DNA of 64,000 nucleotides from Pseudoalteromonas byunsanensis (GCF_001854475.1 NZ_MNAN01000037.1:62001-126000); one strand, 5' to 3'; shown: positions 8,383 to 16,941, counted from the first letter of the stretch. Numbers and translations: made by a program. Notes: generated by a model from the sequence alone, not told the origin.

Positions 8383-9870
8383 ATGACGACAACGAGCAGC
8401 CAACAAAGCAATGCGCCTGTTTATCAAAATTTTATCCACGGTCGCTACATGGCAAACCAAAGTGGTGAGAGTTTTGCAGTAAAAAACCCTGCCACCGATG
8501 AAGTAATTTACCGTGTTGAAGTTGCCGATGAGTCAATCCAAACCGCCGCAATTGAAAGTGCCAAGCAAGGCTTTGCAGTTTGGTCAGCAATGGCTCCTAT
8601 TGAACGTAGCCGCATTTTATTAAAAGCCGTGGCACTTTTGCGTGAGCGCAACGATGAGTTAGCTAAAGTAGAAGTGTTCGACACGGGTAAGCCTTGGCAA
8701 GAAGCCGAGTGTGTCGATGTACAAACCGGTGCGGATGTTATCGAATATTTTGCCGGCCTTGCGCCTGCACAAGTTGGCCAACAGCAAATGGTAGGCGATG
8801 ACTTTTATTACACTCGCAAAGAGCCGCTGGGGATCTGTGCTGGCATTGGCGCTTGGAACTACCCACTGCAAATCGCCTGTTGGAAGTCTGGCCCCGCCCT
8901 TGCAGCTGGTAATGCCTTAATATTTAAGCCTTCGGAAGAAACTCCGCTGGGTGCATTGAAGCTGGCTGAAATTTTTGTTGAAGCAGGCGTACCTGAAGGC
9001 GTATTCAACGTGGTTCAGGGCGCAGCGCAAGTTGGTCAGTGGTTAACCGCCCATGCTGATATCGAAAAAGTGTCTTTCACTGGTGAAGTAGGTACAGGTA
9101 AAAAGGTCATGAGCAGCGCCGCAAGTACGCTCAAAGATGTAACCATGGAACTGGGTGGCAAATCTCCACTACTGGTTTTTGATGATGCAGATATTAGCGA
9201 AGCAGTCAGTGCGGCAATGTTAGGTAACTTCTACACGCAAGGTGAGATCTGTACCAACTGCACACGCGTTTATGTACATAAAAATGTATACGAGCAGTTC
9301 ATCAATGAGCTTAAGACCCGCACAGAAAACAACATTATCGCTGGCGACCCAATGAACCCCGAGGTTAACCTTGGCGCACTTATCTCAAAGCCTCATCAGC
9401 AATTGGTTTTAAACTACATTGCTAAGGGCGTTGAAGAAGGAGCTAAGTTGCTAACTGGTGGTAATGCACTGCACCCTGAATCTGCGCCCAATGGCTACTT
9501 TGTTGCGCCAACGGTGTTCGTTGACTGTCACGATGACATGACCATCGTCAAAGAAGAGATCTTTGGCCCTGTGATGAGTGTGTTGGTGTTTGACGATGAA
9601 CAAGACGTGATCAAGCGTGCCAACAACACCCATTTAGGTCTTGCCGCAGGCGTATTTACCAAAGACATACAACGTGCTCACCGAGTTATTCACCAGCTTG
9701 AAGCTGGGATCTGCTGGATCAATGCATACGGCAATTCTCCTGCTGAAATGCCTGTAGGCGGCTATAAACACTCAGGAATTGGTAGAGAAAACGGCATTGA
9801 AACATTAGATCAGTACACCCAAACCAAATCGGTGTATGTCGGTATGAACAAAATCGAAAGCCCATTTTAA
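8383..9870 (+). CDS. betB: Betaine aldehyde dehydrogenase
   Basis: 495 residues from the ATG at 8383, chosen because GGAG lies six bases before it; an in-frame ATG at 8371 overlaps betI. NAD(P)-dependent aldehyde dehydrogenase: 'GAWNYPLQIACWK' (oxyanion Asn), 'FKPSEETPL', 'VSFTGEVGTG', general-base Glu about 256 in 'VTMELGGKSP', and nucleophile Cys about 290 in 'GEICTNCTRV'. The C-terminal 'GGYKHSGIGRENG' is typical. It oxidises betaine aldehyde to the osmoprotectant glycine betaine in the cytoplasm, the second step after BetA. Confidence 0.96.
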   Translation: MTTTSSQQSNAPVYQNFIHGRYMANQSGESFAVKNPATDEVIYRVEVADESIQTAAIESAKQGFAVWSAMAPIERSRILLKAVALLRERNDELAKVEVFDTGKPWQEAECVDVQTGADVIEYFAGLAPAQVGQQQMVGDDFYYTRKEPLGICAGIGAWNYPLQIACWKSGPALAAGNALIFKPSEETPLGALKLAEIFVEAGVPEGVFNVVQGAAQVGQWLTAHADIEKVSFTGEVGTGKKVMSSAASTLKDVTMELGGKSPLLVFDDADISEAVSAAMLGNFYTQGEICTNCTRVYVHKNVYEQFINELKTRTENNIIAGDPMNPEVNLGALISKPHQQLVLNYIAKGVEEGAKLLTGGNALHPESAPNGYFVAPTVFVDCHDDMTIVKEEIFGPVMSVLVFDDEQDVIKRANNTHLGLAAGVFTKDIQRAHRVIHQLEAGICWINAYGNSPAEMPVGGYKHSGIGRENGIETLDQYTQTKSVYVGMNKIESPF

Positions 9871-9881
9871 CAGGAGATACC

Positions 9882-11549
9882 ATGAACCAAAAATATGATT
9901 ACATCATAGTTGGTGCAGGCTCCGCAGGATGCGTTCTGGCCAACCGACTCACTGAAAATGGCCAGCACAAGGTGTTGTTGTTGGAAACTGGTGGCAGTGA
10001 TAAGAGCATTTTTATTCAAATGCCTACTGCTTTATCGATTCCGATGAACACCGACAAATACGCTTGGCAGTTTCACACGCAGCCAGAGCCATATTTAGAT
10101 AACCGAACAATGCATTGCCCTCGTGGCAAGGTGCTCGGTGGCTCATCCTCAATTAATGGGATGGTGTATGTACGAGGTCATGCCAAAGACTTTGATGAAT
10201 GGCAACAACATGGCGCTCAAGGCTGGGACTACCAGTCTTGCCTGCCCTATTTCAAAAAGGCTGAATCTTGGTATTTGGGTGAGAATGTGCACCGAGGCTC
10301 TGAAGGGCCACTAGGTGTAAACAACGGTAATGAAATGGCTAACCCATTATACCGTGCCTTTATCGAAGCCGGTGAGCAAGCCGGATACGCAAAAACAAAT
10401 GACTATAACGCCGCACAGCAAGAAGGTTTTGGCCCCATGCATATGACGGTGAAAAATGGCCGTCGTTGTTCAGCCAGCCGTGCATATTTAGACCCAATTA
10501 AACGTCGCGGTAACTTAACTATTGTCACAGGCGCACAAGCGCAACGGGTTTTATTAAACAATAAACAAGCGCAAGGCGTTGAGTTTAAAATTAAAGGTAA
10601 GGTTCAAAAAGCCTATGCGCGCAGAGAAGTTATCTTAAGTGCAGGGCCAATCGGTTCACCGCATTTACTACAGCTCTCTGGCATTGGCGATAGCAAAGTA
10701 CTTGAGCAAGCGGGTGTTGAAGTACAGCACCACCTGCCGGGCGTTGGCCAGAATTTGCAAGATCATCTGGAGTTTTACTTCCAGTACAAATGCAAACAAC
10801 CTATTACTCTAAATGGTAAACTAGGGCTTATCTCTAAAGGCCTAATTGGTGCGCGCTGGCTACTGACAAAAGATGGTCTGGGTGCTACCAACCATTTCGA
10901 ATCATGTGCCTTTATTCGCTCGAAACCGGGCGTTGAATGGCCTGATATTCAATATCACTTTTTACCTGCAGCGATTCGCTACGATGGTAAAAGTGCGTTT
11001 GATGGTCATGGCTTCCAAGTTCATGTGGGTCATAACAAGCCTAAGAGCCGCGGTGCAGTCACGATTGCGTCAAGCAATCCCGATGAGCCACCTAAGATCT
11101 TGTTTAACTACCTACAAGCACAAGAGGACATCGAAGGCTTTCGAGCGTGCGTGCGCTTAACGCGAGAGATCATTGAACAAAGTGCCTTTGATGAGTTTCG
11201 CGATGACGAAATTCAACCTGGTAAAGAGATACAAACTGACGAACAAATTGATGCTTTTGTACGCCAAGCCGTTGAAAGTGCTTACCACCCTTCTTGCTCA
11301 TGCAAAATGGGGGAAGACGACATGGCGGTGGTTGATTCACAAACCAAAGTACATGGTATCAATAGTTTACGTGTGGTTGATTCGTCAATTTTCCCAACCA
11401 TACCAAACGGAAATTTAAATGCACCCACAATCATGGTGGCTGAAAAAGCGGCCGACCATATTCTGGGGAAAACACCTTTAACTAACCAAAACGCTGCGGT
11501 TGCAATGGAGCCCAAATGGCAACAACTACAACGCAGTTCGGAGATCTAG
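9882..11549 (+). CDS. betA: Choline dehydrogenase
   Basis: 555 residues, preceded by CAGGAG. GMC-type flavoprotein: N-terminal FAD fold 'YIIVGAGSAGCVLANRL', the first GMC signature around 'GKVLGGSSSINGMVYVRGH', the second signature 'GPIGSPHLLQLSGIG', and the C-terminal active-site histidine about 469 in 'AYHPSCSCKMG' with 'NAPTIMVAEKAADHI'. It oxidises choline to betaine aldehyde, probably at the inner membrane and linked to the respiratory chain. It lies 11 bases after betB. The downstream leader and transporter form the rest of the locus. Confidence 0.97.
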   Translation: MNQKYDYIIVGAGSAGCVLANRLTENGQHKVLLLETGGSDKSIFIQMPTALSIPMNTDKYAWQFHTQPEPYLDNRTMHCPRGKVLGGSSSINGMVYVRGHAKDFDEWQQHGAQGWDYQSCLPYFKKAESWYLGENVHRGSEGPLGVNNGNEMANPLYRAFIEAGEQAGYAKTNDYNAAQQEGFGPMHMTVKNGRRCSASRAYLDPIKRRGNLTIVTGAQAQRVLLNNKQAQGVEFKIKGKVQKAYARREVILSAGPIGSPHLLQLSGIGDSKVLEQAGVEVQHHLPGVGQNLQDHLEFYFQYKCKQPITLNGKLGLISKGLIGARWLLTKDGLGATNHFESCAFIRSKPGVEWPDIQYHFLPAAIRYDGKSAFDGHGFQVHVGHNKPKSRGAVTIASSNPDEPPKILFNYLQAQEDIEGFRACVRLTREIIEQSAFDEFRDDEIQPGKEIQTDEQIDAFVRQAVESAYHPSCSCKMGEDDMAVVDSQTKVHGINSLRVVDSSIFPTIPNGNLNAPTIMVAEKAADHILGKTPLTNQNAAVAMEPKWQQLQRSSEI

Positions 11550-11553
11550 ATTT

Positions 11554-11663
11554 GCCACTCGCTTAGGTAGTGATACCTAGGTGGGACTTGCAGTGGCGTG
11601 CGGGATAAATTGGTTATCCCAAGGGGGTTAGCTTGGCCTCAACCCCTTAAGCATTAATGCGAG
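11554..11663 (+). promoter_or_regulatory. Hairpin-rich leader RNA candidate between betA and transporter
   Basis: Within 110 bases there are several pairings. TAGGTA-GTGA-TACCTA (11564-11579) has a GNRA-type loop. GCCACT (11554-11559) pairs with AGTGGC (11592-11597) around it. GGGATAA/TTATCCC pair at 11602-11620, AAGGGG(G)TT/AACCCCTT at 11621-11648, and GCATTAATGC (11651-11660) is self-complementary. CTCGC (11558-11562) can also pair with GCGAG (11659-11663), closing the whole set and competing with the first stem. No known riboswitch class was recognised. A cis-acting element or an intercistronic processing or attenuation site is inferred. Confidence 0.5.
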
Positions 11664-11687
11664 ACTAAGAAAAAAAACGGAGAAACA

Positions 11688-11738
11688 ATGAGTTACTTTT
11701 ACTTATTTTGGGAGGGTGACAATGACCTTATGGCTTAG
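11688..11738 (+). CDS. Putative 16-residue leader peptide
   Basis: A short frame MSYFYLFWEGDNDLMA has a good ribosome binding site (CGGAG, five bases before the ATG). It ends 17 bases inside the transporter gene in another frame. Its aromatic-rich N-terminus and the overlap suggest a leader peptide or translational coupling. It could also be chance, because the transporter has its own GGGAGG. No homologue is known to me. Confidence 0.4.
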   Translation: MSYFYLFWEGDNDLMA

Positions 11739-12939
11739 TGCAGGTATCATTTTCACCCTATTGGCAATCGCTTTAATTTTGTTTAAATGGGGAAATTTAG
11801 AGTGTGTTGGCGTCACACCTGTTAAAACTTTTACCTTTATCGCCATTTTGTTTACGTCAGGCTTAGATGTCGGACTGATAATGTTTCCACTTACTGAGTT
11901 TGCGGGTTACGCAGACATAAAAGCAAGCCCAGAGTATGCGTTTGCAAACCCACTCGCCATCGAGTTTGGCTTTTGGGGGTTTTTAATCTGGGGATTTTAT
12001 TTCCTTACCTGCTTTTATTTCTGCGTAATAGAACCCAAAGTGAAGTTCTTTGAAATTCCTTGGGTGAAATTAGTCAATAATGTGATCATTATTGGCACCT
12101 GTGCCTTTACAGCATATTTGCTGCTGACAAACCTGCCCTGGTATTTACCAGAGGTTGGAGATGGTAGTTCTATTATTCCAACATTTTATTTGTTGGTCTT
12201 TGCGGCAATTTGCTTTGCGGTTTATTCAAGCACCAGTTTGAAGTACGTTCGTTTTTTAAGTATTTCAACCACTTGGTTGTTTATGGCTTTAATTGCATAT
12301 ATGTGGTGCGCAGCATTCCTATTCGGTGACAGTGCCATGAGCAGTTTCGCTAACAAATTTGCGATGCTTGGAGACTACTTTACCCACATCAACGAGTTTG
12401 TATTACCGCTGAACGATTACCATGAGTTTTATCTGTTCTGGTGGTTTGCTTGGAGCATCATGATTGGTCAGTTTACATCTCGCTTTGTAGGTGGACTAAA
12501 AACTTATCAAGTATTGGCAGCCATGTTGGTGTTCCCTTCGATTCCTATCGCTATCTGGTTTAGTGTGCTTTATCACTACCATGAAGCGGGAATTTCGACT
12601 GCGGGTATTAAAAACTTCGCTATGGTATTTGTAGGGATAGTATTTGTGATCAATTCTCTTGATTCACTCATTCGCCTATATACCGATAACTTGAATCTAA
12701 CGGTAAAACGTTTGGGCCTACGTAACTACATGTTATTTAATATTATTGCCCTATCATTGTTAACTTTACTGTTTAAACTCGAGTTTTTACAAATTCAATG
12801 GGTTGGTGCGTTGGTGATAGGCTTGTTCTTCTCTTGTGCAGCCTATATTGGTTACAACAAGTTCAAAACGGTTAGCCAAATCGACAGTTCACCCAAAGAT
12901 AACAAAATTGACTACAGCAAAATTGAAACTGCTAGCTAA
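11722..12939 (+). CDS. Divergent BCCT-like transporter, probably choline uptake
   Basis: About 405 residues, 11 or so hydrophobic segments. Several stretches resemble the betaine/carnitine/choline transporter family: 'GLDVGLIMFPLTEFAG' recalls the family's glycine-rich TM3 region, 'FGFWGFLIWGFYF' a later helix, and 'FWWFAWSIMIGQFTSR' the aromatic W-rich TM8 signature. It is shorter than the usual 500 or more residues and lacks one or two N-terminal helices. Placement after betIBA supports choline or betaine transport. The ATG at 11722 has GGGAGG six bases upstream; an in-frame GTG at 11716 is less likely. Specificity is inferred. Confidence 0.75.
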   Translation: MTLWLSAGIIFTLLAIALILFKWGNLECVGVTPVKTFTFIAILFTSGLDVGLIMFPLTEFAGYADIKASPEYAFANPLAIEFGFWGFLIWGFYFLTCFYFCVIEPKVKFFEIPWVKLVNNVIIIGTCAFTAYLLLTNLPWYLPEVGDGSSIIPTFYLLVFAAICFAVYSSTSLKYVRFLSISTTWLFMALIAYMWCAAFLFGDSAMSSFANKFAMLGDYFTHINEFVLPLNDYHEFYLFWWFAWSIMIGQFTSRFVGGLKTYQVLAAMLVFPSIPIAIWFSVLYHYHEAGISTAGIKNFAMVFVGIVFVINSLDSLIRLYTDNLNLTVKRLGLRNYMLFNIIALSLLTLLFKLEFLQIQWVGALVIGLFFSCAAYIGYNKFKTVSQIDSSPKDNKIDYSKIETAS

Positions 12940-12949
12940 GGAATTCAAC

Positions 12950-13648
12950 ATGACAACAACTAGAACGCTTATTTTCAGTGCACTGGCACTCGCCTCAACA
13001 CATGCGGCAGCAAATTGGTCTACCACTGTGACTGGCGCATCTGACTATACCTTTAATGGTGTAAGTCAAACGCAAAACGACCCAGCCCTTCAAGCTAGTT
13101 TAGACTACGCATTTGACGATGGCATTTATGCGGGTACTTGGGCCTCAAATGTAGATTTTGGTGGCGACACTAACCTTGAGTGGGATGCATACTTAGGTAA
13201 ATACGTACAGCTTAACGATAGCTGGAGCGTAGACTATGGTATCGCTTATTACACCTATCACGGTGACAGCAGCTCAAGCGATGGTAATTACCCTGAGATT
13301 TACTCAAAGTTTGGCTATACCAATTCATTGGGCCACACCGAGTTTAACTTCTGGTACAGCTGGGATTACTTCGGTACTGATGCGGGCCACACCATTGCCA
13401 TGGTTGCTCACAGCGTAGAAATTGCCAAAGGCCATACACTACGCGCAAGCTTTGATGTATCAAATTCATTAGATGGCGAGAAGTACATGTGGGATGCCGG
13501 TGATAAATCTTATCATCACTACCGTTTGGCTTATCAAACCAGCTATGAGGGCTTCAATTTTGAAGTGGCGGCTGAAAACACCAGTTTAGATTATGATACC
13601 GCTGATGAGCGTATCGTACTGAGCGTGTCACGCACCTTCAATCTGTAA
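12950..13648 (+). CDS. TorF-family putative porin
   Basis: 232 residues with a signal peptide (MTTTRTLIFSALALAST, cleavage near AAA). The mature part, 'NWSTTVTGASDYTFNGVSQT' and following, is typical of the TorF/Gcw_chp family of small outer-membrane proteins with alternating aromatic strands and a terminal 'LSVSRTFNL'. Start at 12950 is preceded by AAGGA; it lies 10 bases after the transporter stop. Being last in the bet locus, it may let choline or betaine through the outer membrane; this is inference. Confidence 0.85.
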   Translation: MTTTRTLIFSALALASTHAAANWSTTVTGASDYTFNGVSQTQNDPALQASLDYAFDDGIYAGTWASNVDFGGDTNLEWDAYLGKYVQLNDSWSVDYGIAYYTYHGDSSSSDGNYPEIYSKFGYTNSLGHTEFNFWYSWDYFGTDAGHTIAMVAHSVEIAKGHTLRASFDVSNSLDGEKYMWDAGDKSYHHYRLAYQTSYEGFNFEVAAENTSLDYDTADERIVLSVSRTFNL

Positions 13649-13676
13649 ATTTACAAGTCTCCTACTACTTGTAATA

Positions 13677-13707
13677 AAGGCCAGATCTCTATCTGGCCTT
13701 ATTTTTT
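13677..13707 (+). terminator. Terminator of the bet locus
   Basis: Perfect 10-bp stem AAGGCCAGAT / ATCTGGCCTT with loop CTCT and tail ATTTTTT, 29 bases after the porin stop. It marks the end of the betaine unit. Confidence 0.92.
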
Positions 13708-13730
13708 GTTTGATACTTGGTGTGGACGGG

Positions 13731-14156
13731 TTAACGAGATTTGACCGTCTGAATAGCTTGCTTAAGTTCAGCAGGCTTATCTGTGCCCAGGCGAATCACT
13801 GAGCCATCATGTAGAGCAATGTTAACGGCGTCAAAACCCGACACATTATATAATGTCCCGTTGTTGATTTTTCGAATTCCCCACCCTGTCACCCAGCGAC
13901 TCTCAACCACGGTTACTTCTTTGATGTCATTGACGGCAATGCTGCCATTGATAAGACCAACCCCCATTTCCCAGCTTACAGAAGAAGCATCTACAGTGAC
14001 TTTCAACTTATAGAAATTCAGCATCACAGCCAACACAATAAAGGCCGTGATATATAAAGCCACCGGCTGCGCTTTTACAAAATACACCACGAGTAATAAA
14101 ACAATAACCAGCACCGCTATCATTGAATAACCGTACTGAACGTTTTCATACGCCAT
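13731..14156 (-). CDS. Two-helix membrane protein with PH-like domain, unknown function
   Basis: 141 residues from the ATG at 14156, which has GGAG eight bases upstream; a longer in-frame start at 14276 lacks one. Two adjacent transmembrane helices (residues about 10-27 and 33-48) are followed by a beta-rich domain with 'WVTGWGIRKINNGTLYNVSG' and 'VRLGTDKPAEL'-like spacing, as in bacterial PH-like domain membrane proteins. Function is not known. It faces the bet terminator convergently. Confidence 0.7.
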   Translation of the reverse strand: MAYENVQYGYSMIAVLVIVLLLVVYFVKAQPVALYITAFIVLAVMLNFYKLKVTVDASSVSWEMGVGLINGSIAVNDIKEVTVVESRWVTGWGIRKINNGTLYNVSGFDAVNIALHDGSVIRLGTDKPAELKQAIQTVKSR

Positions 14157-14384
14157 ATTTAAACTCCTTTTAATAAACTCTTTTTTACCCCATATACCCG
14201 TATTTTTCAAACCCAAAAAGTGCTCATACACCGATATTAACCTAGCCACAAGGCGTAGCAAAAGTGACCAAAACATTGGCTCTATAGGTTCACCATTGAA
14301 AAAGACCGTGATTCAACACAACGTTGAGTGACGCTAGTTAGAACGCAAAGCACAGCGACAATACAAAGTTTGAAGAGCACAAAC

Positions 14385-14570
14385 TCAACCAAGTAAAGCG
14401 GTAGCTAACATCACCAAACTCGTTGATTTATAGGGGTAATAACACTCTGCTTCTTGAACCATAAGCCAAACACTCACAGGGTAAAAGCCGCCGAACATAG
14501 CAGACATAAGCATTGTAGAGCGTTGGGTTAAGTGGGTTCTGATCGACATAAACGAACGTGGAACGAGCAC
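14385..14570 (-). pseudogene. Small membrane-protein gene or remnant, copy 1
   Basis: A 61-codon frame whose middle (SAMFGGFYPVSVWLM) has a second diverged copy at 19630-19716 (SAILGGIYPVSIW). The shared 58-bp block (14466-14523) matches 50 of 58 bases, and most differences are silent or conservative in this frame. That argues it codes, or did code, for a membrane peptide. No convincing ribosome binding site. The rest of the 14157-14743 gap shows no other gene. Confidence 0.4.
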
Positions 14571-14743
14571 TGATAAAGATAAAGTTTGTCTGCTTTTATA
14601 CCAAACGCCAGATTTTGTCCTATAACATTATGAACCGCCGTTTTGGTGGAAAGATAAAAGCACGTAATACAGCCCGTTATGTCTGTTTTAATTTGGATAT
14701 TTTGGGGGATAAGTTGTTATGAATTTTCAACTAGGGAGTTGTT

Positions 14744-15598
14744 TTGAACAGAGGTTTAATTACTGTCGCTGGGAATATTCAGTTCCAAATGCAAGGATTT
14801 AGTTTAAGCTCAAACTTGACGCCTGAAGATATCCGTTTCTACTTAATGTATTGGGATAAAATTATAATTCCGACAAATAACCTAATACATTTTGGTATCC
14901 CAGATGAGGAAGACTTGATTAACTGTAAAGCCTTATGGCGACCAAGAACAAGTCATATTGGTAGTTTTTCTGGTCACGAGGTAGGTGAAGCTATAATTAA
15001 AGGGCAAAGCGAAATTGCCGAGTTAATGTTAAAAGACTCCAACACCGATTGGGTAGTTCACCAACCCGGTAATCAAATCTTCTTACCTAAAGAAACGTCA
15101 AAATATAACAACACAATTCGTGTTGACTTGTCTGGTGCACTGCCAGTTCCAAATAAAGACACAAACATCAATGAGATACTTGAATTTAAGGAAAGAAGAA
15201 GCGCGGAACTTGAAGCTTTGCATTCTACACTTGATGAATTGTATAAAGAAATTTTAATCTCACCAGATCCTTCTTTAGAAGCTAAATCCATTTTCTCAAG
15301 GCTAAAAAAGGAAATTGAAGGACTTGAAAAGGTTTCTGGTGAAAAGTACAAAACAACAAGTAAGTTTGATTTGTCAGTTGAGCTAAATCTAAATGGTACA
15401 GATATGGCTTTGGCTGGAACATCAGGAGCGCTTATAGATTTTCTATCAAATGGTTTTACTATGCCAATAATGACTACTCTGGCTGCTGTTGGTTCTTGTA
15501 TTAAAGTTTCAGGGAAATCTACAAATACATTTTCAGCTGCAGATGAAAGATTAAAATTAGGATATATTTCTAAAGCTACTGAAGTGGGTTTAGTGTAA
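14744..15598 (+). CDS. Hypothetical protein, 284 residues
   Basis: Not confidently recognised. It begins at a TTG with GGGAG about five bases upstream. The N-terminus has 'LTPEDIRFYLMYWDKIIIPTNN', resembling the start of several phage-resistance-neighbourhood DUF proteins in which a WDKI/P segment opens the domain; this likeness is weak. A charged helix (residues about 145-205) is followed by 'SVELNLNGTDMALAGTSGALIDFLSNGFTMP' in two pieces, which could be a membrane-active or oligomerising segment. No signal peptide. It sits alone between remnant genes and a transposase fragment, in accessory DNA. Confidence 0.7.
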   Translation: MNRGLITVAGNIQFQMQGFSLSSNLTPEDIRFYLMYWDKIIIPTNNLIHFGIPDEEDLINCKALWRPRTSHIGSFSGHEVGEAIIKGQSEIAELMLKDSNTDWVVHQPGNQIFLPKETSKYNNTIRVDLSGALPVPNKDTNINEILEFKERRSAELEALHSTLDELYKEILISPDPSLEAKSIFSRLKKEIEGLEKVSGEKYKTTSKFDLSVELNLNGTDMALAGTSGALIDFLSNGFTMPIMTTLAAVGSCIKVSGKSTNTFSAADERLKLGYISKATEVGLV

Positions 15599-15640
15599 TA
15601 AATTTATAACGAGAAAACTGTTTAAAATATGTGTTTAGAC

Positions 15641-15659
15641 GGACACCCACCCCAACTTG
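15641..15659 (+). repeat. 19-bp direct repeat, left copy
   Basis: GGACACCCACCCCAACTTG, identical to 15971-15989. The pair brackets the transposase fragment at 15734-16018. Short repeats with a GGACACCCA core are often found next to RAYT genes, so it may be a REP-like target or element end. Confidence 0.75.
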
Positions 15660-15733
15660 AATGCTGGGAAGGGTTGTCTAAGCTTTTAGTTCTTCAAAAA
15701 ACATTTCAAATTCTTAAGTTCAAGGAGTGAACG

Positions 15734-16018
15734 ATGGGATTAGCAAGGAAGCGGCAAATCAGTTTGTCAGATACTCCGTATTATCACTGTATGTCACGCT
15801 GTGTCAGGCGCGCATTTTTGTGCGGTGAAGATAAACTCACAGGTAAATCGTATGAACATCGCAGAGGTTGGGTTGAAGAACGCTTGTTGTTTTTAGCGCA
15901 AGTATTTTGTATAGATGTGTGTGCATATGCGGTAATGAGCAATCATACCCATGTGGTGTTGTGCTTAAATGGACACCCACCCCAACTTGCTGGTCAATTA
16001 CAGGTACATTTTTGGTAA
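15734..16018 (+). mobile_element. Truncated RAYT (IS200-like Y1) transposase
   Basis: 94 residues, preceded by AAGGAG. 'SDTPYYHCMSRCVRRAFLCG' and 'EHRRGWVEERLLFLAQVF' are typical of REP-associated tyrosine transposases; 'AYAVMSNHTHVVL' carries the HUH metal motif. Full-length relatives have about 300 residues with the catalytic tyrosine further on. Here the family sequence stops just after the HUH motif, where the 19-bp repeat begins, so the catalytic Tyr is missing and the product is inactive. The last codons are encoded by the repeat itself. Confidence 0.88.
15971..15989 (+). repeat. 19-bp direct repeat, right copy
   Basis: Second exact copy of GGACACCCACCCCAACTTG, lying inside the 3' end of the truncated transposase frame. 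The junction between transposase-like sequence and the repeat suggests deletion by recombination or by element activity. The following 16019-16250 holds no recognisable gene. Confidence 0.75.
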
Positions 16019-16250
16019 TATGATCACAAAGTGGATATCGCCAATAGAAAAAGGATCTCACTAGCTCGTTTTTAAAGTAGGTGTTCTGTTTAGTACTTTT
16101 AGTACTGTTTAGTAGGAATTGGTAAGGTTCTTTATACTTACCGATAGATACAACTTTTCAAGATATTTAAGCAGGCTTGCGCTCATTCTTAGTTTATTTT
16201 AGCCAAGCTTATTACTCTTCATTGCAGCGTTAAGAATATAAGGAGGTTAG

Positions 16251-16451
16251 GTGCCGATTTACATCAAAGTTGAAAAATCTAATGAACGGCTAGCACACCT
16301 TGCGAGAGAAAGCTGGGATCTTCCAACTCAAATCATAGAACTTGAAACGTGGTTATTCGAAAACCCTTTAAATTTAACTCCTGCTAATTACGTGGCTGAT
16401 ATTGGTTTCAGTATTAGAGAAAATGCTTGTGGTGGTGGTGCGATTTTATAA
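16251..16451 (+). CDS. Small hypothetical protein, probably cut by an in-frame stop
   Basis: 66 residues from a GTG with AAGGAGG four bases upstream. The sequence 'LARESWDLPTQIIELETWL' and 'VADIGFSIRENACGGGAIL' looks like a folded small domain. After the TAA at 16449-16451 the same frame continues for 21 codons (PKAMTIMGNLGIKLYLSEYGD) to a second TAA at 16517. The continuation looks protein-like, which suggests an 87-88 residue ancestor. Possible orphan immunity-type protein, but no family is recognised. Confidence 0.55.
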   Translation: MPIYIKVEKSNERLAHLARESWDLPTQIIELETWLFENPLNLTPANYVADIGFSIRENACGGGAIL

Positions 16452-16632
16452 CCTAAAGCGATGACAATTATGGGAAACTTAGGAATAAAGCTGTACTTAT
16501 CTGAGTATGGTGATTAATGTGTACCTGACAAGCGAATTGACGCTCGGATTGATAAAGTTTGACTTGGTTCGCTGCGCTCAATGGTGAAGCCAAGCAATAT
16601 CAACACCTAACTGAAACGTTATAAGTACATAG

Positions 16633-16941
16633 ATGAATCGACTATTTGGTAAAAATGTAATAAAAATTGCAGCACCTCAAGACAGGAAAGAGCTTAAGTT
16701 TGAGGTGCTTCACGACCACGATGGTTTCAACTCTATCAATGTTCGTTTTTTCAACGCTGACAATTCACCTATCACTATCGACTTTTCAGATTTAGCAATT
16801 CAAATGCTTTTCGATCCAGATACAGAATCAACCAGTTTAGGTGAGTTTGAGTACGTAAAAGCAATTGAAAATGGCTTTGAGGTGTGTGGTGATTTTGGAA
16901 TTATTTGGGTGTATTGTGATTCAAGCTCGCCCAAACTGTAA
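16633..16941 (+). CDS. Small hypothetical protein, 102 residues
   Basis: Acidic, no signal peptide or membrane helix; the pattern of short strands ('KFEVLHDHDGFNSINVRFF', 'EYVKAIENGFEVCGDFGIIW') suggests a small alpha/beta or beta-sandwich domain like many immunity or DUF proteins. No family is recognised and the ribosome binding site is weak. Neighbouring genes are also orphan small proteins, so a mobile origin is plausible. Confidence 0.6.
   Translation: MNRLFGKNVIKIAAPQDRKELKFEVLHDHDGFNSINVRFFNADNSPITIDFSDLAIQMLFDPDTESTSLGEFEYVKAIENGFEVCGDFGIIWVYCDSSSPKL

Noticed and set aside
16540..16632. Imperfect palindrome around CTTGGTTC...GAAGCCAAG followed by CACCTAACTGAAACGTTATAA, resembling an integron attC site.
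   Set aside because: The required matching outer boxes (RYYYAAC and GTTRRRY complementary to each other) are not present, no integrase gene is near, and neighbouring gaps do not show the same structure.
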